Shown: positions 16,401 to 24,572 of the stretch, piece by piece | How positions within the stretch are numbered: the stretch's first letter is position 1 | Layout: every line of letters begins with the position of its first letter | Source of the DNA: CAZRQL01 sp964602415 | GTDB taxonomy: Bacteria; Bacteroidota; Bacteroidia; Cytophagales; Flammeovirgaceae | NCBI GenBank assembly: GCA_964602415.1 | Contig: CAZRQL010000001.1 | Location: 139,443-203,442, forward strand | Reading direction: 5' to 3' | DNA length: 64,000 nucleotides | Notes under the pieces: model-generated | The model's database searches: none | Told to the model about the DNA's origin: nothing | What the model saw: the letters and a program-made list of their open reading frames with translations, nothing else | Translations under genes and position numbers: made by a program

Positions 16401-18857
16401 CTATTTTTTATCTCTTTTGAACCAGTTAAACCATTTGGTTTTCTTTTTAGTATTTCCCTCTACATAATAGCCTTCCGTCTCTTTGGTATACCCATACCCA
16501 TACCCGTATCCATACCCATACCCGTATCCATATCCATAAGCACCGTAGCCGTATTTTGAAGACTTCCCGACATCGTTAATTATGAAAGAAACATTTTGCA
16601 TTCTTCCTTCTTTGACGAGTTTATCTACCTCTATAACAAAGCTTTTGCGAGAATAAGCCTGCCTCAATACGAATAGAGTCAAATCTAAATGCCTTGATAA
16701 AGCAAAATAATCAGAGACGAGTCCTATTGGGGCGTTATCAATAACTATAATTTCAAAACGATTTTTAAGTTCAGCGATTAAAGAGTCAAATTTTTCACTG
16801 GCAAGTAATTCAGCCGGATTAGGCGGTATATCTCCACTGGGAATAACAAATAAATTAGGTAAATTAGTTGAATAAATTATCTCATTGAGGGTTTGTTTGC
16901 CAATTATGTAGTTGGAGAGTCCGATTGTAGAATTTAGATTGGGAAGATAGGAAGCAATTTTGGGCTTTCTCAAATCCGCACCGATTAGCAGGGTATTTTT
17001 TTCCCCCATCGCATGTATCACAGCCAAATTGTAGGCACAAAATGTTTTACCTTCTCCCGGAGCGGTCGAGGTGATACCGATAACTTTTGCGGTTTTGTCA
17101 GAAGCCAAAAATTGTAGATTTATTCGCAAACTTCTGAATGCTTCTGCCATTGACGATTTTGGATTACTGGATATAATATTTTGCTGGGTTGCGTCTCCTT
17201 CTTTATGAGGTATTTTCCCCAAAACAGGCAGAGGCGAAAGGGTTTCTACATGTTTAGATATGTAGATTTTGTCGTCTAAAGCCTCTGTGAGAAGTATAAT
17301 TCCAATGGGTATAAAAAAAGAAAGAAAAATACCAACTACATAAACCACGTAAGGCTTTGGTGCCACCAAAATCGCTCTGTTAGGTCGAGCATATTCCAAA
17401 ACATAAGCATCTGAACTATTTGAAGCTAAGGCAATTTGGGCTTCGTATTTCTTTTCTAAAAGAAAGTTAAAAATGGTCTCATTCAATTTGAACTGACGTT
17501 CTATATTTACAAGATTTCTTTGACTTGAAGGCAGCCGACTTATTTCTCGATTGAGCATGGATAGCTTTGATTCTATAACTTTGAGTTCGCTATCATTTAC
17601 CATGATCAGACCTTTTACGTTTTCTAAGATATTTTTTTGTATTTCATTTATTTTTCTGTCCAGTTCCTTTATTTCAAAACTGATACTTTTTTTACCCAAT
17701 TCAGTAAGCCCAAATTTTCTGGCTCTGTTGAGGGATATTAACTCTGAAATTAACTGTGATAGGAGCGGATCCTGAACACCCTGAAGAGACGGCGATATAA
17801 TCTCATCATAGTCGCTTATCTTCTTAGATATAGCTTCATTGAGGTAATTGTAGTAATTTCTTTGGCTTTCCCTAATAAATTTCTGAGCTTGAATTTCTTG
17901 TGCCTCAACCAAGAGTGCTTTGGCATTTTGTTCTAAATCATACATTTTATTGTCTTGCTTAAAACGCTCCAATTTAATTTCGGAGGCAGCAAGAGAATCA
18001 AATATATTGCTAAGTTGGCCATTAATAAATTCTACGGTTCGCTTGGCTTGGTAGTTTTTATCTTCTAATATCAAACTAACATAACTATCACAGAGTTTAT
18101 TTAAAATATCTACCTGTTTTAATATATTTTGTGATCTTAGTTTTAACTCAACGATGGTTGCTTCTTTGCTAAATTTAGCTATTTTAACACTTGTAAGAAT
18201 TTTATCTGCTATGGATTCTTTTGACTCAATGATGAAATAGTAATTAGAAGGAAACTTTAAATTATTACTATATGTTATGGTAAACTTACATGATTTCAAA
18301 TCAATTTCTTTGCCATTTTCAAATGTAAACTCATCTGTATTTGCTTTAGGTAATGAAAGAGAGCTGTCTTTTAAAAAGAAGTCACTGCTTATTTTGTAGT
18401 AATTGCTATCTATGATAGTCAGTTCAAATTTTTTATCGTAAGGGATTTTATGGAGACTATCAAACTCTATTTCAATACCTTTAATAGGGTAAACTTCAGC
18501 TTGTTTTATATTACCTAAACTAAAAAGAGAAATCTTAGGCAATGAAGCGGCTGCCCTAAGTGCATTTTTAAAAGAGGCAATCTTTTCTATTTCATTAGCG
18601 ACTTCGACAACATTTCCAAATAGATCCATTCCCACTATTACATCCTCTAAACCGGATGCTTTGTTATCTTTCTTTTTTTCGAGCAATATTTTTGCACCGG
18701 ATTCATAAATGGGTTGTGTATACTTGAGGTAAAAATATGCAATAGATAAAAATATAGGGAAAGATATTAAGAAATAGTAATATTTGGCAAGAATTTTTCT
18801 TAGTATCTCTATCAAATCGAAAGAATCCTGAGGTTGCCTATTTTGCTCGTTATTCAT
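16401..18857 (-). CDS. wzc: Wzc-like polysaccharide co-polymerase / tyrosine autokinase
   Basis: 818 residues. An N-terminal Wzz domain is bounded by helices near 33-52 and 500-525 with a long periplasmic coiled coil between. The cytoplasmic BY-kinase has Walker A STAPGEGKTF, Walker A' LLIGADLRKP and Walker B IIVIDNAPIG. The C-terminal tail holds a (Tyr-Gly)n tract plus further Tyr, the expected site of autophosphorylation that controls chain length in Wzc proteins. It lies 59 bp downstream of the wza gene. It is visibly AT-rich apart from the tail. Confidence 0.9.
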   Translation of the reverse strand: MNNEQNRQPQDSFDLIEILRKILAKYYYFLISFPIFLSIAYFYLKYTQPIYESGAKILLEKKKDNKASGLEDVIVGMDLFGNVVEVANEIEKIASFKNALRAAASLPKISLFSLGNIKQAEVYPIKGIEIEFDSLHKIPYDKKFELTIIDSNYYKISSDFFLKDSSLSLPKANTDEFTFENGKEIDLKSCKFTITYSNNLKFPSNYYFIIESKESIADKILTSVKIAKFSKEATIVELKLRSQNILKQVDILNKLCDSYVSLILEDKNYQAKRTVEFINGQLSNIFDSLAASEIKLERFKQDNKMYDLEQNAKALLVEAQEIQAQKFIRESQRNYYNYLNEAISKKISDYDEIISPSLQGVQDPLLSQLISELISLNRARKFGLTELGKKSISFEIKELDRKINEIQKNILENVKGLIMVNDSELKVIESKLSMLNREISRLPSSQRNLVNIERQFKLNETIFNFLLEKKYEAQIALASNSSDAYVLEYARPNRAILVAPKPYVVYVVGIFLSFFIPIGIILLTEALDDKIYISKHVETLSPLPVLGKIPHKEGDATQQNIISSNPKSSMAEAFRSLRINLQFLASDKTAKVIGITSTAPGEGKTFCAYNLAVIHAMGEKNTLLIGADLRKPKIASYLPNLNSTIGLSNYIIGKQTLNEIIYSTNLPNLFVIPSGDIPPNPAELLASEKFDSLIAELKNRFEIIVIDNAPIGLVSDYFALSRHLDLTLFVLRQAYSRKSFVIEVDKLVKEGRMQNVSFIINDVGKSSKYGYGAYGYGYGYGYGYGYGYGYTKETEGYYVEGNTKKKTKWFNWFKRDKK
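16488..16538 (-). repeat. in-frame hexamer repeat encoding (Tyr-Gly)8-Tyr in the Wzc tail
   Basis: 51 bp of repeating TAY-GGN codons, including an 18-bp unit present twice. It codes nine Tyr alternating with eight Gly. The periodicity in steps of 6 bp means slippage would lengthen or shorten the tyrosine cluster without breaking the frame. Confidence 0.9.
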
Positions 18858-18916
18858 TTGCCCAATAAATTTATTTTATTGTAATAAATACTTTTATATT
18901 CAGTATTTTGATTAAA

Positions 18917-19702
18917 TTATTTGCTTCTTGTTAAGTTGTTCACTAATAATATCAGTGAAACAGAAAGTGAAACAGCAGAAAATGTTAGAGTTAAAACTTG
19001 AGCGTTTAATCTGACTGCTTTGATTTTCAAAGGCTCAATGTATATTACATCGTTTGTACGCAAAAAGAAAAAATCAGAAGAAACGCATTCAGGTTTTGAT
19101 AGGTCTAAATAAGTTGAAACGATTCCGTTTGGAGTTTCTCTTGTGATTTTGACTCTTTTTATGTTTGCCAAATCAGTAAGCCCTCCTGTCTGACTAATTG
19201 CTTGCAGTAGGGTTACTTTTTGCTCATAAAAATAATAAACCCCTGATGTTTTGACCTCTCCCAATACGGAGACCCTGAAATTCATTAATTTTATATCAAA
19301 ATACGATATGGAGTCTGATATCTCAGCTATTTTTTCATTCAGATTCCCTCGAAGCTCCTCAATAGTCAGACCGCCCGCTTGCACTTTCCCAAGTAAAGGC
19401 AAACTTATTTCGCCCTTTAAATCCACAAGAAGACTTCGTACATAAATCAATATTGGATTGACGTTGTTACCTTGTTGCTGTTGAGGAGTCCGGTTGACAT
19501 AGGGGATAGTCTTAGATTCTCTATCGTAGCTAAATGCACTGATAAAAAGCATATCATTGGGCTGTATTTTATGCGCTTCCATTGGATAATTGGATTGCGT
19601 ACTACCCGTTTCTTCGGGGTAAAGCAATAAGTTTTTATGTGTGATGCAAGAAGAAGCAAGCATAATTGTCAAAAGGGATATCCCCAAAAGGACTTTTCTC
19701 AT
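18917..19702 (-). CDS. wza: Wza-like polysaccharide export lipoprotein (SLBB)
   Basis: 261 residues. The lipobox LASSC (Cys19) predicts an outer-membrane lipoprotein. The Poly_export domain (HKIQPNDMLFISAF ... GEISLPLLGKVQAGGLTIEEL) is followed by an SLBB domain (FRVSVLGEVKTSGVYYF, LLQAISQTGGLTDLANIKRV) and a C-terminal hydrophobic helix (TLTFSAVSLSVSLILLV). It should form the export channel partnering Wzc. It starts 3 bp after the kdnB stop. Confidence 0.9.
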   Translation of the reverse strand: MRKVLLGISLLTIMLASSCITHKNLLLYPEETGSTQSNYPMEAHKIQPNDMLFISAFSYDRESKTIPYVNRTPQQQQGNNVNPILIYVRSLLVDLKGEISLPLLGKVQAGGLTIEELRGNLNEKIAEISDSISYFDIKLMNFRVSVLGEVKTSGVYYFYEQKVTLLQAISQTGGLTDLANIKRVKITRETPNGIVSTYLDLSKPECVSSDFFFLRTNDVIYIEPLKIKAVRLNAQVLTLTFSAVSLSVSLILLVNNLTRSK

Positions 19703-19705
19703 AAA

Positions 19706-20788
19706 TTACATTTTTTTGTAGATATCATACAGTTTTTCACGACTTATTTTTTGCTGCCAGTTGCTCCCCAAAGCATGGTTCCACATGTGAGTCAATGCAA
19801 AACTTACATCAATCATTTTATTAATTTGGTCGTCTGTCCAGTCTTTAGATAGGTTTTTAGGAATATAGATTTGATTTTTATCTACCATTTGTCTAAATTC
19901 GTGTACTCCGTGTGGGTAAAACTCCTCCAACTGGTCAAAAATTATACAATTGGCGATGCAATGCCTCGTTCCAAAAACAAAAGAGAGTCCATAGGACAGT
20001 GCATGGCAGATGCCCACCTCTGAGTAGGTCAAACTTAGCCCACCCATGTAGGAAGCCACCATTAGTTTTTCATCATTTTCAGCAGACTGTCCGAAGCCAT
20101 CTTTCAAAAATACTTCTCTGCAAAGCTCAAGAGATTGGTTGCCAAAGGCATCGCTGAAGGTATTGAACTGAGTGCCCGTATGCGACTCAACGCAGTGAAT
20201 GTAGGTATCCATTCCCGTGTAAAACCATTGGTTTTTTGGGGTTTCAGCTATAAGCTCAGGGTCTAAAATAATTTGGTCAAATACTGTCCATTCACATTTG
20301 AGGCCGAGTTTTTTTTGCGGCCCCGTCAAAACGGCGGTCATAGATACTTCTGCTCCCGTTCCCGATAACGTAGGTACTCCCAAATGGTACACTCCGGGCT
20401 TTTTGATGAGGTTAAGACCTTGGTATAGTGTTGACGAGCCTTCGTTGGTGAGCATAAGAGCCACGGCTTTGGCTATGTCCATGACACTGCCGCCGCCGAT
20501 ACCTACTACCCCAACAGGAAGTCCTTTTTGCGCTAAGATATTGTCTCTTAAGGCATCCACTTGCTCAGTAGTGGGTTCGTGTTCATCTACATCCACTAAT
20601 ATGAGCAAATCATTAGATTTGAGTGGGATACGTGATGCAAGAGACTTGTCTTTGAAGTAATTGTCTAAAAGGAAAACAACGCAATCTTGCTCTGATTTGC
20701 GGATTGGATTTAGGATCTCATCCATTTGATTGAAGCTGCCGCGTCCAAAAACCGTTTTCCCGACGGAACGAAAATTTTTATGGGTCAT
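19706..20788 (-). CDS. kdnB: 3-deoxy-D-manno-octulosonate 8-oxidase KdnB
   Basis: 360-residue iron-containing alcohol dehydrogenase. Beyond the general family (GIGGGSVMDIAKA; metal ligands in GMDTYIH, GICHAL and GTRHCIANC) it matches my memory of Shewanella KdnB closely: KNF...K.VFGRGSF, LMLTN.G...YQG.LIKKPGV, NQWFYTGMDTYIHCVES, GLSLTYSEVGICHALSYGL. KdnB oxidises the C8 hydroxyl of Kdo so that the aminotransferase KdnA can make 8-amino-Kdo. No kdnA is visible in the window. It sits between prfB and wza with 3-bp gaps, which suggests the sugar enters an exported polysaccharide or LPS (inference). Confidence 0.85.
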   Translation of the reverse strand: MTHKNFRSVGKTVFGRGSFNQMDEILNPIRKSEQDCVVFLLDNYFKDKSLASRIPLKSNDLLILVDVDEHEPTTEQVDALRDNILAQKGLPVGVVGIGGGSVMDIAKAVALMLTNEGSSTLYQGLNLIKKPGVYHLGVPTLSGTGAEVSMTAVLTGPQKKLGLKCEWTVFDQIILDPELIAETPKNQWFYTGMDTYIHCVESHTGTQFNTFSDAFGNQSLELCREVFLKDGFGQSAENDEKLMVASYMGGLSLTYSEVGICHALSYGLSFVFGTRHCIANCIIFDQLEEFYPHGVHEFRQMVDKNQIYIPKNLSKDWTDDQINKMIDVSFALTHMWNHALGSNWQQKISREKLYDIYKKM

Positions 20789-20791
20789 TTT

Positions 20792-21869
20792 TTATTGACT
20801 TAGTAAGTAGGCTTTGATAAAGTCATCCAAATCTCCATCCAGAACAGCTTGAACATCTGTTCTTTCTATTCCGGTGCGATTGTCTTTTACGAGTTTATAG
20901 GGGTGTAATACGTAGTTTCTGATTTGTGAACCAAAATCTATTTTCTTTTTGGTGCTTTCTATTCTGTCTCGTTCTTCATTTCTTTTTTGTATTTCGAGTT
21001 GGTAGAGTTTTGATTGGAGCATTTTTAGGGCTTTTTCTTTGTTCATGTGTTGCGAGCGTTCCTGTTGGCACTCTATAATGATACCCGATGGTGCGTGTTT
21101 CAAACGCACGGCGGTCTCAACTTTGTTTACATTTTGACCACCGGCACCTGCGGAGCGGTAGGTCTCAAAAGTGATGTCTGCGGGGTTGATCTCTATCACT
21201 ATCGTATCGTCTACAATAGGATACGCAAAAACAGAGGCAAAGGATGTGTGTCTTCTTCCGTTGCTGTCGAAAGGCGATACCCTGACCAAGCGGTGCACCC
21301 CTATTTCAGATTTGAGAAGCCCGTAGGCATATTCACCATCAATTTCTAAGGTAGCGGACTTAATTCCGGCTCCATCTCCCGGCAACAAATTGGCTTCCCT
21401 AACGCTAAAGCCTTTTTTCTCCCCCCACATCACATACATACGGTAGAGCATTTCTGCCCAATCTTGGCTTTCTGTACCTCCGGCACCGGGGTTGATTTCC
21501 AGCATGGCCCCAAATTTGTCTTCTTCGCTACTGAGCATTTTGCGCATCTCTACTTCTTCAAGCGTCCGTACAAATCGCTCTCCTTCGCTATCAAATTCAT
21601 TTTGAGTTACATCTCCCGAATCCAAAAACTCAAAAAGTGTTTCTAAATCCTCAAATTTTGTTTGGAGTTCCCGAAAAATATCCACCCAGATTTTTTCATT
21701 CTTTATTTCTTTCAAAAGCTTTTCGGCTTCCTTGGGGTTATCCCAAAAGCTATCGGCTTGAGTAAGTTTCTCTTTTTCAGCTATTACGGCCATGCGGTTG
21801 TCGTAGTCAAAGATACCCCCTCAAGGCATGTACACGTGCCTTCAACTCTTTCAAGTCGGATAGATTCAT
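20792..21869 (-). CDS. prfB: peptide chain release factor 2, with programmed +1 frameshift
   Basis: RF2 releases peptides at UGA and UAA. The gene has the classic autoregulatory recoding: translation starts at 21869 (MNLSDLKELKARVHALRGYL), meets an in-frame UGA at 21809-21807, and must slip +1 to continue as DYDNRMAVIAEKE. Full length is about 358 residues. The GGQ motif (AGGQNVNKVETAVRLKH) is intact; the usual SPF-type UGA anticodon motif reads SPFDSNGRRHTSFASV. A start at the internal ATG (21793) would discard the conserved N-terminus. It is the first gene of the leftward prfB-kdnB-wza-wzc-ligA block. Confidence 0.95.
21806..21821 (-). promoter_or_regulatory. prfB recoding site (AGGGGGTATCTTTGAC)
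   Basis: A Shine-Dalgarno-like AGGGGG lies just before TAT CTT TGA C. This is the well-known RF2 frameshift signal: when RF2 is scarce, the ribosome shifts from CTT to TTT and reads GAC. Confidence 0.95.
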
Positions 21870-21921
21870 CTAATTCGTCTTAATTTGAAGCGCAAAATTA
21901 TACAGATTTGACTGCTAAACT

Positions 21922-22941
21922 ATGCAAAAACCGAAAAAAGGCGTTCTTTTAGTAAATTTGGGTACACCGGATAGTACAAAAACCTCAGATGTAAGGCGTT
22001 ATCTGAGAGAGTTTCTCTCAGACCCGAGGGTGATAGATATTGGGGCGATTCCCCGCTGGCTATTGGTAAACTTGATAATTGCCCCTTTTCGCGCACCTAA
22101 GTCAGCCGCCGAATACCGAAAGCTATGGACTCAAAGAGGCTCCCCTCTTCTCTTTCACAGCCAAGACGTAGCTCGTTTGCTCCAAGAAAAACTTGGTTCT
22201 CAGTACGCTGTTGAACTAGCGATGCGTTATCAAAACCCGCCCATTTCTCAGGCCTTACAAAAACTATACGAATCAAAGGTTTCAGAAATAGTGGTCATTC
22301 CTCTTTTCCCCCAATACGCCTCAGCTACCAGCGGTTCTGTGATTGAGAAAGTGATGGAGACAGTGTGCAAGTGGTCGCTGATTCCCAAGATGGTATTTGT
22401 AGATGAGTTTATTAGTTTTAGACCTTTCATAGAGGCTTGGAAAGCCATACTCCAAGAGTACTTGGCAGGAGAAAAGTTTGATCATGTTCTTTTCACTTAC
22501 CATGGACTACCCCAAAGGCAACTAAGGAAAGCTGACCCTGTTTGTGGGACTGAAAATTGTTGTGCTCAGTATGAGCAGCGCAATCGCCTGTGTTACAGAG
22601 CGCAATGTATCGAGACGACCAACATTCTGGCGCGTGAGCTACATCTTCCTCAAGAGGGGTACAGTTCGTCTTTTCAATCTCGGCTGGGTAGAGACCCTTG
22701 GGTGCAGCCCTACACCGAAGAAGTAGTTAAAAATTTGGCTCAACGCGGGGTTAAAAAACTGCTGGCTCTTTCTCCCTCTTTTGTGGCTGATTGTTTGGAG
22801 ACCACCGTAGAAATCGGAGAAACCTACAAAGAACTGTTTGAACACAATGGAGGGGAGCATTTCGTTGTGGCCAACTGTTTGAACTCACATCCTCTTTGGA
22901 TTGAGGCATTGGAGAAAATGGTACTTGAGAAATTAACCTAA
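21922..22941 (+). CDS. hemH: ferrochelatase
   Basis: 339 residues; inserts Fe(II) into porphyrin at the end of haem synthesis. Start GVLLVNLGTPDSTKTSDVRR is typical, the catalytic His is in FTYHGLPQRQ, and the acidic partner in SPSFVADCLETTVEIGETY. After the His comes a cysteine-rich insertion (DPVCGTENCCAQYEQ, NRLCYRAQC; five Cys in about 22 residues), a feature of bacterial ferrochelatases some of which carry an iron-sulfur cluster. Divergent from prfB with 52 bp between. Confidence 0.95.
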   Translation: MQKPKKGVLLVNLGTPDSTKTSDVRRYLREFLSDPRVIDIGAIPRWLLVNLIIAPFRAPKSAAEYRKLWTQRGSPLLFHSQDVARLLQEKLGSQYAVELAMRYQNPPISQALQKLYESKVSEIVVIPLFPQYASATSGSVIEKVMETVCKWSLIPKMVFVDEFISFRPFIEAWKAILQEYLAGEKFDHVLFTYHGLPQRQLRKADPVCGTENCCAQYEQRNRLCYRAQCIETTNILARELHLPQEGYSSSFQSRLGRDPWVQPYTEEVVKNLAQRGVKKLLALSPSFVADCLETTVEIGETYKELFEHNGGEHFVVANCLNSHPLWIEALEKMVLEKLT

Positions 22942-23018
22942 TTAGTATATCATTTTGTGTTGATTCGTATTCGGATTTTGTAATCTGAAAAAATTAATCT
23001 TTCTTACCAAGTGATACC

Positions 23019-23026
23019 TAAATTTG
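23019..23026 (+). promoter_or_regulatory. putative -7 element of gatB
   Basis: TAAATTTG fits TAnnTTTG, 19 bp before the gatB ATG. No clear TTTG is seen at the -33 position. Confidence 0.45.
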
Positions 23027-23045
23027 CAGTTTAATACAAAGAATT

Positions 23046-24500
23046 ATGCAGTCGGAAGTGCTTGATAAATATGAAGTAGTAATTGGTTTGGAAGTTCATG
23101 CTCAGCTTCTTACCAAGAGTAAAGCCTATTGTGGGGACTCTACCGAGTACGGTCTGTTGCCAAATACCCAGTTGAGCGTGGTTACGTTGGCGCATCCGGG
23201 TACATTGCCTAAATTCAATAAAAAAGTAGCAGAATTTGCCGTCAAGATGGGCTTGGCGTGCCAATGCAAAATCAACCATTTCAATACATTTGACCGCAAA
23301 AATTACTTCTATCCCGACCTGCCCAAAGGCTACCAAATCACCCAAGACAAAACCCCCATCTGCTATGGCGGATTTATAGACATTAGAACCAAAGAAGGAA
23401 AGAAAAGAATAGGCATCACGCGCATACACATGGAAGAAGACGCGGGTAAATCTATGCACATAGCAGGTCAAGACGAAAGTTTTGTTGATTTCAATCGCGC
23501 CGGAGTTCCGCTTATTGAGATTGTATCTGAGCCTGATATTCGCAGCCAAGAAGAAGCCTACAATTATTTACAGGAAATCAAAAGGCTTTTGATGTATTTG
23601 GATATATGCGATGGCAACATGGAAGAAGGCTCTTTGCGTGCCGACCTCAATATATCCGTCAGACTCAAAGGGGAGAGTGCCTACGGCAAAAAAGTTGAAA
23701 TCAAGAATATGAACTCTTTTCGCAATGTGCAGAGAGCCATTGAGTACGAAACCCATCGTCAAATTGAAGCAATAGAAAAAGGAGAGACGATAGCCGGTGA
23801 AACGCGGAATTTCGATGCCGTTGACGGAAAGACGTATTCCATGCGAACCAAGGAAGGCCTCAATGATTACCGTTATTTCCCTGAGCCTGATTTACAGCCT
23901 TTTGTTATCAATGTCAGCTACATAAATGACATAGCCAACCGTATGCCGCCTTTGCCGCAAAAACTCTTTGAGCGGTTTACCTCCAAATTTGGTTTGCCTG
24001 AATACGATGCAGCGGTACTCACAGACACCAAAGAGTTTGCTTTGTACTTTGATGAGCTATGTGCTTTGACCCGGCACTATAAAGCGGCCTCCAACTGGGT
24101 CATGGGGCCGATTCGTTCTTTGCTCAACGAGAGAGCCATGCATTTGGACGAGTTCCCCCTGCGTCCCAACAAAATCGTAGAACTCATTGAGTTGGTTGAA
24201 ATGGGCAAAGTCAGTTTCGCTATTGCCGCCCAAAGGATCTTGCCAGACCTCGTGCAACACCCTCACCAAACAGCGATTGACATAGCCCACAAACTTAACT
24301 TGATACAAGAAGGCAGTGAAGATTTTCTTCTGCCTATTATCAAAGAAGTCCTCAATAAGTACCCCGAAAAAGTAAGCGACTACAAGGGTGGGAATAAAAA
24401 CATGATCAAACTCTTTATGGGTGAAGTGATGAAACTTTCCAAAGGCAAAGCAGACCCCAAAAAAGCCACCACTTTGATAGAGGCAGAACTGGCAGATTAG
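23046..24500 (+). CDS. gatB: Asp/Glu-tRNA(Asn/Gln) amidotransferase subunit B
   Basis: 484 residues, normal length. GatB binds the mischarged tRNA and carries the kinase site that activates Glu or Asp for amidation. Motifs: EVVIGLEVHAQLLTKSKAYC, HPGTLPKFNKKVAEFAVKMG, RKNYFYPDLPKGYQITQ, MEEDAGKS, NRAGVPLIEIVSEPD, NMEEGSLRADLNISVR; the helical tail ends MGEVMKLSKGKADPKKATTL. gatA and gatC are not in the window. Confidence 0.97.
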   Translation: MQSEVLDKYEVVIGLEVHAQLLTKSKAYCGDSTEYGLLPNTQLSVVTLAHPGTLPKFNKKVAEFAVKMGLACQCKINHFNTFDRKNYFYPDLPKGYQITQDKTPICYGGFIDIRTKEGKKRIGITRIHMEEDAGKSMHIAGQDESFVDFNRAGVPLIEIVSEPDIRSQEEAYNYLQEIKRLLMYLDICDGNMEEGSLRADLNISVRLKGESAYGKKVEIKNMNSFRNVQRAIEYETHRQIEAIEKGETIAGETRNFDAVDGKTYSMRTKEGLNDYRYFPEPDLQPFVINVSYINDIANRMPPLPQKLFERFTSKFGLPEYDAAVLTDTKEFALYFDELCALTRHYKAASNWVMGPIRSLLNERAMHLDEFPLRPNKIVELIELVEMGKVSFAIAAQRILPDLVQHPHQTAIDIAHKLNLIQEGSEDFLLPIIKEVLNKYPEKVSDYKGGNKNMIKLFMGEVMKLSKGKADPKKATTLIEAELAD

Positions 24501-24572
24501 TTTAATTGCTCAAAGACGGAAGCATCAAAAAATTGGTGGTTTTTTACTTATTTCGTCTTGATATAAAAAAAT

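Noticed and set aside
20792..21793. prfB starting at the internal ATG
   Set aside because: A conserved N-terminus and the full recoding site lie upstream.
23031..23549. 172-codon open frame opposite gatB
   Set aside because: Shadow of a highly conserved gene.
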